Below, piece by piece: positions 1-6,281 of a stretch of DNA of 15,253 nt (position 1 is the stretch's first letter; each line of letters opens with the position of its first letter). A program made the translations under genes and the position numbers. A model generated the notes under the pieces. The model had not been told where the DNA came from. It searched no databases and was given only the letters and a program-made list of their open reading frames with translations. Source of the stretch: Thermoplasmata archaeon (GTDB lineage Archaea > Thermoplasmatota > E2 > UBA202 > JdFR-43); the NCBI GenBank assembly GCA_021163175.1, contig JAGGXG010000017.1:1-15253 (forward strand), read 5' to 3'.

Positions 1-282
1 GAGATGGTGTGCAGGATGATAGATGATGTATTGAAAGCTTTTGAGACAGAGGATATATCTCTAATAAAGGATTTTAAGGAGAGAGACGATGCTTTAGATG
101 CGCTGAGATGGTCAATATTCAGAGAATGCATCACCTATATGATGGAGAATCCATCCACCATCACAAGATGTGCACATTATATGATGATCGCTCGCTATCT
201 GGAGAGATGCGGAGACCATGCATGCAAGATAGCAGAGAAGGTACATTATATGGTGAGTGGAGAACGCATAGGGATAAAATAA
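1..282 (+). CDS. phoU: PhoU-like phosphate regulatory protein, C-terminal part
   Basis: The reading frame is open from the first base of the window, so the 5' end of the gene lies outside it; 93 residues remain, ending in TAA. The visible part is helical and ends in the PhoU signature: a glutamate/arginine pair, then GDHACKIAEKVHYMVSGE, matching the family pattern E-R-x-x-D-H-x-x-N-I-A-E-x-V-x-Y-M-x-x-G-E. The usual Asn of that pattern is Cys-Lys here. PhoU proteins are three-helix-bundle, metal-binding regulators that restrain the Pst phosphate transporter and phosphate signalling; archaeal versions can also be fused to DNA-binding domains, which cannot be judged here because the N-terminus is missing. 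The gene is followed by a T-rich stretch and then by the separate radA promoter, so it probably ends its own transcription unit. Family assignment is fairly secure; its partners are not visible. Confidence 0.8.
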   Translation, partial: EMVCRMIDDVLKAFETEDISLIKDFKERDDALDALRWSIFRECITYMMENPSTITRCAHYMMIARYLERCGDHACKIAEKVHYMVSGERIGIK

Positions 283-330
283 GCAAAATATGCTCCCCAT
301 TGTCCTATTCGGCTTGGCTACGATACTTTG

Positions 331-350
331 CTTTAATGTTTGTTTTGTTT
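331..350 (+). terminator. T-rich candidate terminator after phoU
   Basis: This stretch has successive T tracts (TTTAATG, then TTTGTTTTGTTT) on the coding strand, about 50 bases after the phoU stop and just before the radA TATA-like box. Archaeal RNA polymerase terminates at oligo-T tracts without needing a hairpin, so this is a reasonable terminator for phoU. It could equally be the AT-rich upstream part of the radA promoter. Confidence 0.35.
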
Positions 351-358
351 AATGAAAA

Positions 359-367
359 TTTTATAAA
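359..367 (+). promoter_or_regulatory. TATA-like box of radA
   Basis: TTTTATAAA is centred about 25 bases upstream of the ATG at 388, preceded by a purine run (GAAAA) that could serve as a BRE. Archaeal initiation is expected 25-27 bases downstream of the box centre, which falls on the ATG at 388 and implies a leaderless mRNA. The in-frame ATG at 367 lies on the box itself and is therefore unlikely to be the start. Confidence 0.6.
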
Positions 368-387
368 TGAAACAGCATTGTTATTCA

Positions 388-1323
388 ATGGTTGATCTGG
401 AAGAATTGCCTGGAGTGGGGCCAGCAATAGCGAGAAAGCTTGAAGACGCTGGCTATACTGATTTGATGGCTATTGCTGTGGCATCGCCATCCGAACTGGC
501 TGAAGCGATAGACATAGGAGAGGGAACGGCGTTAAAAATAATTCAGGCTGCTCGAGAAAAAGCAGACGTGGGTGGATTTGAAACTGGAGATGTTCTGCTT
601 GAAAGAATGAAGGAAAGAAAACATTTGACGACTGGCTCAAAATCTTTCGACGAATTGCTTGGTGGCGGATTTGAAACTCAAGCAATAACAGAGCTTTTTG
701 GTGAGTTCGGCTCTGGAAAAACACAGATAGCCCATCAACTTTGCGTCAATGTCCAGCTTGAAGAGAGTGAAGGTGGGTTGGAAGGAGAGGCAATATTCAT
801 CGATACAGAAAATACTTTCAGGCCTGAGAGAATAATACAAATGGCTGAAGCTCTTGGTATCGATGGAAAAGAAGCATTAAAGAAAATACACGTCGCCAAC
901 GCTTTCAACTCAAATCATCAAATGATGCTTGTTGAAAAGGCAATGGAGCTTGCAAAGGAAAGGCCTGTAAGATTGCTTGTGGTGGATTCATTAACGGGGC
1001 ATTTCAGGGCAGAATATGTTGGACGTGGCGCCTTAGCGGAAAGGCAACAAAAATTGAACAAACATATGCACATGCTGCTAAAATTTGCACGTCTTTACAA
1101 CGCTATAATATGCGTCACCAATCAGGTGGCTGCCCGCCCAGATGTTTATTTTGGAGATCCAACACAGCCAATAGGAGGGCATATCGTTGGTCATACAGCA
1201 ATGTTCAGGATATATCTGAGGAAATCCAAGGGTGGCAAAAGGATAGCTCGTCTCATTGACTCGCCACATCTCCCAGAAGGAGAAGCTGTTTTTACCGTGA
1301 AAGAGGAAGGAATAAGGGACTGA
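388..1323 (+). CDS. radA: DNA repair and recombination protein RadA
   Basis: RadA is the archaeal RecA/Rad51 recombinase: it forms ATP-dependent filaments on single-stranded DNA and catalyses homologous pairing and strand exchange. From the chosen start the protein has 311 residues, the usual family size. The N-terminal DNA-binding domain has a helix-hairpin-helix (LPGVGPAIARKL, residues 6-17). The linker carries the GGFETG motif, the polymerisation motif position of Rad51-type proteins. The Walker A is GEFGSGKT (105-112) and the Walker B is LLVVDS (196-201). The L1 region follows FRAEYVGRGALAERQQKL, and the L2 region follows NQVAARPDVYFGDP, leading to the PIGGHIVGH segment. An upstream in-frame ATG at 367 would add seven residues without homology and overlaps the TATA-like box, so 388 is preferred. 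No Shine-Dalgarno is present, consistent with leaderless translation. It appears to be a monocistronic unit: 58 bases separate it from the next gene, which has its own box. Confidence 0.97.
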   Translation: MVDLEELPGVGPAIARKLEDAGYTDLMAIAVASPSELAEAIDIGEGTALKIIQAAREKADVGGFETGDVLLERMKERKHLTTGSKSFDELLGGGFETQAITELFGEFGSGKTQIAHQLCVNVQLEESEGGLEGEAIFIDTENTFRPERIIQMAEALGIDGKEALKKIHVANAFNSNHQMMLVEKAMELAKERPVRLLVVDSLTGHFRAEYVGRGALAERQQKLNKHMHMLLKFARLYNAIICVTNQVAARPDVYFGDPTQPIGGHIVGHTAMFRIYLRKSKGGKRIARLIDSPHLPEGEAVFTVKEEGIRD

Positions 1324-1353
1324 AAGTTGAGTGTCCAATTGTTATGCATTAAC

Positions 1354-1364
1354 ATATTTATATT
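1354..1364 (+). promoter_or_regulatory. TATA-like box of the polyprenyl synthase gene
   Basis: ATATTTATATT is centred about 23 bases before the ATG at 1382, in the 58-base gap after radA. No ribosome-binding site lies between the box and the ATG, so a leaderless or nearly leaderless transcript covering this gene and the overlapping membrane-protein gene is the simplest reading. Confidence 0.5.
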
Positions 1365-1381
1365 AAAAAATAATTAGCCTT

Positions 1382-2341
1382 ATGCAACTTCGCCAGACAA
1401 CATTTCCAGAATTCTTTGAATGGGTGCAGAGAGAAGTGGGTAAAGAGATAGAGAGGAGGATAAAAGATGAAGATATAAAGTATGCTCTTGAGGGAGGAAA
1501 AAGATTGCGTCCAGCGATGCTACTCCTTTCTTTCAAAGCATGCAATGGCAGTGATGAAAATTATTTTAAAGCATTGGAAAGTGCTGTAGGTGTTGAGCTC
1601 GCTCATTCCGCTTCCTTGATTCATGACGACATAATGGATAACGATGTTGAAAGGCGAGGCAGACCAGCCCTGCATGTCAGAATCGGGATGGGGCCAGCGA
1701 TATTGATAGGGCATAAAATGATAAGTATGGCTTTTCAAATCTCACTGAATCATGGAATGAGAGATGCTCAGATTTTCCTTGATGCCTGGAATGATACTCT
1801 TGTAGGGCAGCTAAAAGATATAGATTTCACTGCACATCTGGAAGAAATAATGAAAGGAGAGAGCCCTGAAAAGCTTATAAGAGAATATTTCAGAATAATA
1901 GAAATGAAGACAGCCTCCCTTTTCGCCACCGCCTGCAGGGCGGGCGCAATTGAAGCAGAGGCAGATGATGAGCTTATTGAAATCATGCGCGAATATGGCA
2001 GGGAGGTTGGTATTGCCTATCAGCTTGCAGATGATTTTGTTGATTTAATGGAAGGGAAGCTTGAAGAGGGAATAATATTGCCAATCATAAAACTATATGG
2101 AAGTGTTGATGAAGAAATCCTGAAAAAGCTTGAGGAAGGAGATTTGTTAAATGAAGCAATAAAGAAGCATGTTGATGGATTAAAAGAGATATATAAGGAG
2201 GAGATAAGAAAACACATTGAGAGGGCGAGAGAAATAGCATCCAGCGATATAATTCCAGATAGCGAGTATAAAGAATTGTTGAAGGAGGCGCCCCAATATA
2301 TTGTCAATGCAATGATGAAAAATATAGGGGTGATTATTTAA
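1382..2341 (+). CDS. idsA: trans-polyprenyl (geranylgeranyl-type) diphosphate synthase
   Basis: This enzyme condenses isopentenyl diphosphate units head-to-tail onto an allylic diphosphate, supplying chains for archaeal ether lipids or quinones. It has 319 residues, full length for the family, and every catalytic landmark is visible: GGKRLRP (38-44); the first aspartate-rich motif DDIMD (82-86) followed by RRGRP (91-95); GQLKDIDF (142-149); the substrate-binding K176-T177; and the second aspartate-rich motif DDFVD (217-221) with G225-K226 after it. The residue five positions before the first motif, which helps set chain length in this family, is alanine (77), followed by Ser78. Archaeal C20 synthases often have a bulky aromatic there, so products longer than C20 are possible. 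The gene starts behind its own TATA-like box and overlaps the next gene by one base (TAATG). The family is certain; the chain length is inferred. Confidence 0.93.
   Translation: MQLRQTTFPEFFEWVQREVGKEIERRIKDEDIKYALEGGKRLRPAMLLLSFKACNGSDENYFKALESAVGVELAHSASLIHDDIMDNDVERRGRPALHVRIGMGPAILIGHKMISMAFQISLNHGMRDAQIFLDAWNDTLVGQLKDIDFTAHLEEIMKGESPEKLIREYFRIIEMKTASLFATACRAGAIEAEADDELIEIMREYGREVGIAYQLADDFVDLMEGKLEEGIILPIIKLYGSVDEEILKKLEEGDLLNEAIKKHVDGLKEIYKEEIRKHIERAREIASSDIIPDSEYKELLKEAPQYIVNAMMKNIGVII
2327..2334 (+). promoter_or_regulatory. Shine-Dalgarno of the UbiA-like gene
   Basis: GGGGTGAT, six bases before the ATG at 2341, is a strong match to the anti-Shine-Dalgarno of archaeal 16S rRNA. It lies inside the last codons of the upstream synthase gene and fixes the start of the membrane protein gene at the TAATG junction. 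Confidence 0.75.
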
Positions 2342-3012
2342 TGGCTATAGAAGAAAAAGGCATGCTTTCCCCCTTTACATTGTTTACATCGATAATAACT
2401 GGAGCATTTTTCCCCCTGCTTGGCTCATTCTTTGCAAAGATTGCTGTTCCAAGCATCGACATTTACTGGACTGGCGTTATTTTGACTTCTTTAGGTGGTT
2501 TCTTAACCCATTATTTTTTAGCCCATACAATACATGATTTATATCATATGAAAATAGAGGAAAGAGTTACGCTAAGCAAAACCGCTCTGAAAATATTGTT
2601 TGTTGTTACAGCTGCAATATTGCTTTTCATAGCATTTTATCTAACATACTACACTGGATGGCCTGTTCTTGCCTTTGCGTTTATAGGAGCGATAGCGAGC
2701 ATGTATGCAGAAGGATTGATACATCACGAATCACAAATGGCGATAGGAGCAATGTTTTTGGTTATTGGCTCATTTTATGTTCAACTTGGCTATTCAATGA
2801 ATGGAAATGTGGGAGATGTTTTTGGAGAAACAAAAGCATGGGTGGAATGCATTCTGCTATCATTATTTGCTTTCTTCAGCCAGTATGGATGGCTTCTGTT
2901 TTATCGTCTCGATGACTATGGATGGAGCACGAGGAAAAGGAACGAAAGCATACTTATAACAAAAATTGGTTTGATTTTTTTGGTTGCGTTATTTGCTTTA
3001 CACACATTGTGA
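2341..3012 (+). CDS. small multi-pass membrane protein, divergent UbiA/MenA-like
   Basis: The protein has 223 residues with about seven hydrophobic segments (roughly 10-35, 42-62, 83-103, 106-122, 132-150, 167-187, 204-222). The order of features resembles UbiA-superfamily prenyltransferases, which join a polyprenyl diphosphate to an aromatic or glycerol acceptor in the membrane. The second segment ends in HDLYHMKIEE (65-74), where UbiA enzymes have NDxxDxxxD. A central Y-x-E-G ... GSFYVQLG stretch (122-150) resembles the corresponding MenA segment (GxYYVQTG). The sixth segment runs into YRLDDYGWSTRKRN (188-201), where UbiA proteins have a second Asp motif followed by GKR. Both Asp motifs are only partly kept, and the protein is short (family members usually have nine helices and nearly 300 residues). 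It overlaps a prenyl diphosphate synthase with a TAATG junction and a strong ribosome-binding site, which supports a prenyl-lipid role. The UbiA relationship is my inference from pattern; it could be an unrelated membrane family. Confidence 0.5.
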   Translation: MAIEEKGMLSPFTLFTSIITGAFFPLLGSFFAKIAVPSIDIYWTGVILTSLGGFLTHYFLAHTIHDLYHMKIEERVTLSKTALKILFVVTAAILLFIAFYLTYYTGWPVLAFAFIGAIASMYAEGLIHHESQMAIGAMFLVIGSFYVQLGYSMNGNVGDVFGETKAWVECILLSLFAFFSQYGWLLFYRLDDYGWSTRKRNESILITKIGLIFLVALFALHTL

Positions 3013-3014
3013 TA

Positions 3015-5576
3015 TTAAATTAGTTTGCGACCGCATATTGGGCATGTTTTAACACGTTCTGCACAGCTTTTATGGAACATTGCTCCACACTCACACCTTA
3101 TAATATCTGAGCCTGGCTTAAATTTTCCAAAACATACTGTGCATCTCGCTTCCTGTTCAGCATTTTCAATGGAAATTTCTTTTTTCCTGAATTTTAACAA
3201 ATATGCTGAAATAAAAGCAGCAAAAAATGCTACTGCAATCACAACATAAAAATAATTTAAAGGCAAGCCTTCGCTTCCATAAACAATGAAAGATGCAATA
3301 TTGTTGCTTTCGTTTTTTTCCATGAATTTGTTTGTGGCGTCGATCACAATCTTAATATCATTTTTCCCTTCTTTTATTGGAACATATTCTTCAAAACTTT
3401 GATTGCCATGATATATTGAAACATTTTCTCTTTTTACTTCCTTGTCGTTCAGATAAAAAGCCACTATGACCCCTTTTGCATCTCCTCCTGTGTTTTCGAT
3501 TGTTACATTTATTTTAGCCTTCCCCTTTCTTTCCTCGTGAGAAATTTTGCTTATTAGAAAATCTGGGTAATGAACATGCAATTCCTTGCTTTCATTATCT
3601 TCATTTCCCCATTTATCAACTATATGCAGGGTAACAATGTAATCTCCTTCACCATAAACATGGCTGACGTTTTTTCCATAAGCAAAGCTTCCATCGCCAA
3701 AATCCCAGTTATATGAAACAATGTTTTCTCCAGTAGCATAAAAATTAACTATGGAACCAGGAAAAGGAAAATTTGGATAAAAACTAAAATCAGCTTTTTC
3801 CTTTCCAATAACATTTATGCTCTTTTTCTTACTATATTCTTTTCCATCTATTACAACGGTAAGAGTGACATTGTATTTTCCTGCTTTGATATAAACATGC
3901 TCTGGATTTTGTTTCGTTGCAAAGCTTCCATCGCCAAAATCCCAGTGCCATGCACTCGCTCCACTGCTCCTGTCATAAAATTTTATTTCCTCCCCAGCGT
4001 ATGGCAATGAAGGCTCAAAAGAGAACTCAACGCTTGGCGAAACAACTTTAACAAAATTTGCCACCACATTTTTGTTTCCGTTCATCACAATATTTATTGT
4101 TGGATTGCTCCCGCTGGCGTCGCCGCCCCAGTGCTCGAAAACATAGCCATTGTTTGGTGTTGCAGTCAGAATAACAACGCTTCCTTCTTCATATTCGCTT
4201 TTCGAGGGCGATTTCGTTACATATCCAGCGTTGCTTGGATTCACAGATACAGTTAAATAATATTTGGTAACATGATTCTCAACATCTATGTTAATTGAAT
4301 CAATACTGCTGTAAAGGCTCCCATCGTAACAGCGGGCTTCTATTTTATGCATCCCGTTTTTCAAAGATTTTGTATCTATGTTATAGCTCCATGAATTTGT
4401 TCCACTTGCAACATGCCATATGCCATCATCTATTCTTATCTCCACCTTCGTTATACTATCGTTTCCATCAACATCCCATGCGATACCTTTCACACTTATC
4501 TGCCCGCTAACTACAGCATTGTTTTCAGGGCTCTTTATTTTAACATATGGCTCATTGTTTGGCGTTGTTGTAAAATGCCATAGCTCGCTTTCATTTTTTT
4601 CCCCATTTTCGTCCCATGCAACAACCTTCCAGTAATATGTGGTGGAATAATCCAATGAAAGAGAGCATATTCTCGCTGTTATATTGCTTTTCACTTTTTG
4701 TAATGATGTTGTGCCAAAATAAACATCATATTTTATTGAATCGTTGTCTATATCATAGCATTCCCATGATAGCTTCGTCGTTATGGCAACATTTGTTGCT
4801 CCATTTTCTGGTGTTGGAGAATATGGTTTCACAGGAGGATGATTTTTTATTGAAAACTGGTAAACAATCGAGTTGCCTCTATTTCCTGCCATGTCCTCGG
4901 CAAATATAAAGAAACTGTAATTTCCTTTCTCAAAGCTTTCATTTAAAAAATATTTCTTGTCTGCTTCCTGCATTTCATATTCCTTTTTCTTTCCATCTGG
5001 ATATGTCATATTTATTTTAACGAATCTTACATACTTTTCAAAAACATCGCATGTTATATTTGCCCTGCCATCATTTGGCTCAATTTTCACATTTTTTATT
5101 TGTGGAGGGCTTTTATCTACAATCACGCTTGCATTTTTCACAGCGCTTTCTACAGGATTTGCATTTTTATCGGACAATAAAGCATTTTCAATTTTGAGCT
5201 CTGATTCGCCCTCTCCAACACTCTCGAAATGAATTATTGCGAGAGTGCCGTTGCAGGAGGAGTTGAATATCGAGAATGCAATAATCCCTTTTATTGTTCC
5301 ATTTTTGTTATCCACAAGAGGCAAAGTAGAATTAAAATCTCCTCCCCATAACTCAAACATGTTCCCATTTTCGATGCTCTCCACCTGCAATATGCTGCTG
5401 TTAAATGAAAGATCGCATTGAGCGCCTTTCAGCTCAACACTTGAATTTATTTCTATAAAAACATCGAAATCCTGTGAGGAGAAAGAGGGGGAAACGACTT
5501 TTATTTCTGTTGCCATAGTATAGACTAGAGGCAGGAAAAGAAAAAGTAAGAGAGCCAGGAAGAGATGCCTCCCCAT
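3015..5576 (-). CDS. secreted, membrane-anchored PKD/CARDB surface protein with RING-like cytoplasmic tail
   Basis: This 853-residue protein has a signal peptide (1-22), a long outer part, one transmembrane helix (773-795), a basic stop-transfer stretch (FRKKE) and a short cytoplasmic tail. The outer domains, in order, appear to be: cohesin-like beta domain (24-155); Ig-like (157-245); FN3-like (246-337, with TTYYWKVVAWD); Ig-like (341-433); divergent InlB B-repeat-like (438-510, with GYVFEHWGGDASG); two PKD domains (515-590 and 594-668, each with WDFGDGSFA); and a CARDB-like adhesion domain (671-765). About twenty N-x-S/T sequons suggest heavy N-glycosylation. The tail holds eight metal ligands, C812, C815, C828, C830, H835, C838, C845 and C848, spaced like a prokaryotic RING/PHD-type zinc finger. 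The gene starts 16 bases after nusA in the same direction, so it may be read from the RNAP operon, though a weak promoter candidate precedes it. No catalytic domain is seen. The likely role is in the cell envelope, possibly with a cytoplasmic contact. Confidence 0.85.
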   Translation of the reverse strand: MGRHLFLALLLFLFLPLVYTMATEIKVVSPSFSSQDFDVFIEINSSVELKGAQCDLSFNSSILQVESIENGNMFELWGGDFNSTLPLVDNKNGTIKGIIAFSIFNSSCNGTLAIIHFESVGEGESELKIENALLSDKNANPVESAVKNASVIVDKSPPQIKNVKIEPNDGRANITCDVFEKYVRFVKINMTYPDGKKKEYEMQEADKKYFLNESFEKGNYSFFIFAEDMAGNRGNSIVYQFSIKNHPPVKPYSPTPENGATNVAITTKLSWECYDIDNDSIKYDVYFGTTSLQKVKSNITARICSLSLDYSTTYYWKVVAWDENGEKNESELWHFTTTPNNEPYVKIKSPENNAVVSGQISVKGIAWDVDGNDSITKVEIRIDDGIWHVASGTNSWSYNIDTKSLKNGMHKIEARCYDGSLYSSIDSINIDVENHVTKYYLTVSVNPSNAGYVTKSPSKSEYEEGSVVILTATPNNGYVFEHWGGDASGSNPTINIVMNGNKNVVANFVKVVSPSVEFSFEPSLPYAGEEIKFYDRSSGASAWHWDFGDGSFATKQNPEHVYIKAGKYNVTLTVVIDGKEYSKKKSINVIGKEKADFSFYPNFPFPGSIVNFYATGENIVSYNWDFGDGSFAYGKNVSHVYGEGDYIVTLHIVDKWGNEDNESKELHVHYPDFLISKISHEERKGKAKINVTIENTGGDAKGVIVAFYLNDKEVKRENVSIYHGNQSFEEYVPIKEGKNDIKIVIDATNKFMEKNESNNIASFIVYGSEGLPLNYFYVVIAVAFFAAFISAYLLKFRKKEISIENAEQEARCTVCFGKFKPGSDIIRCECGAMFHKSCAERVKTCPICGRKLI
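3033..3143 (-). other. RING-like (C4HC3) zinc-finger tail of the PKD protein
   Basis: This segment encodes residues 812-848 of the surface protein. The ligand pattern is C-x2-C-x12-C-x-C-x4-H-x2-C-x6-C-x2-C, eight ligands able to bind two zinc ions in a cross-brace. The pattern resembles the Prok-RING families, with a glycine and an aromatic (GAMFH) before the histidine. By topology it lies in the cytoplasm. Whether it binds ubiquitin-like machinery or is purely structural cannot be read from the sequence. Confidence 0.7.
3682..3946 (-). repeat. pair of identical 28-base direct repeats in the two PKD domains
   Basis: Bases 3682-3709 and 3919-3946 are identical over 28 positions by eye. On the coding strand they encode the WDFGDGSFA motif of the two PKD domains, while the rest of the two domains differs clearly. 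They are coding repeats within one gene. Confidence 0.8.
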
Positions 5577-5592
5577 TCTACCACATATGCCA

Positions 5593-6009
5593 TTAAAGCA
5601 CTTTTAATTCATTTATACCATGTTGCCTTTTTGCAATTTCTCTTAAAATTTTTATATTCCTGCCATCTTTACCTATAGCCTTCCCTTTATCTCTTTCGTT
5701 AACGACAACGCTAACCTTATTTTTTTCCTCATCAACAACAACTCTATCCACTTTAAATGGTTTGAAAAGATTTATAACGAACTGTTTTTTGTCTTCATCA
5801 TATTCAACAAATCTCACTTCTTTCTTAAAAAACTTCTCAAGTTTTTTTATGTTACTTGCTTCCTTTCCAACAGCCTTTCCAAGCTTTCCCTTGGCGACGA
5901 TGAATGTAATGCGATTGTCACGCTCTATACAATCTATTATGGGGGCTCTTGTAAGTCCTTCAGCTATCGCCATATAATGCATTTCCTGCTGGCTTATCTT
6001 TATCTTCAT
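5593..6009 (-). CDS. nusA: archaeal NusA-like transcription factor (two KH domains)
   Basis: Archaeal NusA is a short protein made only of two KH RNA-binding domains, lacking the N-terminal polymerase-binding and S1 domains of bacterial NusA; 138 residues is the expected size. It is thought to act with RNA polymerase in elongation or termination. KH1 spans about 1-72 with GKAVGKEASNIKKL (44-57), and KH2 about 73-138 with GKAIGKDGRNIKIL (109-122). The GxxG loop is intact in KH2 (G113-K-D-G116), but in KH1 the final glycine is alanine (G48-K-E-A51), which may weaken nucleic-acid binding by that domain. The gene starts inside the stop of rpl30e (ATGA overlap) and is the last recognisable member of the RNAP operon. 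The ribosome-binding site is weak, so translation is probably coupled to rpl30e. Confidence 0.93.
   Translation of the reverse strand: MKIKISQQEMHYMAIAEGLTRAPIIDCIERDNRITFIVAKGKLGKAVGKEASNIKKLEKFFKKEVRFVEYDEDKKQFVINLFKPFKVDRVVVDEEKNKVSVVVNERDKGKAIGKDGRNIKILREIAKRQHGINELKVL
5601..5618 (-). promoter_or_regulatory. candidate internal promoter for the surface protein gene
   Basis: Read on the minus strand, the end of nusA contains TATAAAT and then AATTAAAAG, 28-42 bases before the ATG at 5576. Either would place an archaeal start site at or within about 12 bases of that ATG. Only a weak GTGGT precedes the ATG as a ribosome-binding site, which also favours a separate short-leader transcript. AT-rich coding sequence can mimic this, so confidence is low. 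Confidence 0.35.
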
Positions 6010-6281
6010 CTTATTACATCCAGTATCTTCGATTTGCCTCCATCTATTATAGCCAGAGCACTCACGCCAAACGGCTTGCCGCAGGCGGCGCCGAGCTCAA
6101 TGTTGTTGCCCTTGAATACATACAATGGTTTTTCTCCTGCTGCCTTCATTATTTCTTCCTTATATGGGCAGTCTCTCGAAACTACGAAAGCTTTTGCTTC
6201 TCCCGCCATTTTTATAGCCATTTTATATCCAAATATCACCTTTCCCGTAGAAATTGCTCTTGCAAGCTCTTTCGTTATCAT
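6006..6281 (-). CDS. rpl30e: ribosomal protein L30e (eL30)
   Basis: This 91-residue protein belongs to the L7Ae/L30e/S12e/Gadd45 fold family, and the length is normal for archaeal L30e. Diagnostic stretches are the N-terminal TGKVIFGYKMAIKMA, in which residues around STGKV contact RNA in this family; AKAFVVSRDCP in the central strand; and the C-terminal GAACGKPFGVSALAIID followed by GKSKIL. It is a component of the large ribosomal subunit. The start overlaps the rpoA2 stop by ATGA, and AAGGTGG four bases before the ATG is a good ribosome-binding site. Its place between rpoA2 and nusA is the conserved arrangement seen in many euryarchaea, which supports the assignment over other L7Ae-family members. 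Confidence 0.95.
   Translation of the reverse strand: MITKELARAISTGKVIFGYKMAIKMAGEAKAFVVSRDCPYKEEIMKAAGEKPLYVFKGNNIELGAACGKPFGVSALAIIDGGKSKILDVIR

Noticed and set aside
367..387. Upstream ATG of radA at 367
   Set aside because: It lies on the TATA-like box and adds seven residues not typical of RadA; the start at 388 fits box spacing and family length.
283..387. Possible small RNA gene between phoU and radA
   Set aside because: The 105-base gap is accounted for by a T-rich stretch and the radA promoter; I see no tRNA-like or strong hairpin pattern.
2971..2980. T-run (seven T) as a terminator for the UbiA-like gene
   Set aside because: It lies inside the coding sequence about 30 bases before the stop and encodes ordinary Ile-Phe residues of the last membrane helix.
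3682..3946. Two spaced identical repeats as a mini CRISPR array
   Set aside because: There are only two copies, the 209-base spacing is too long, and both lie in frame inside PKD domains of one protein.
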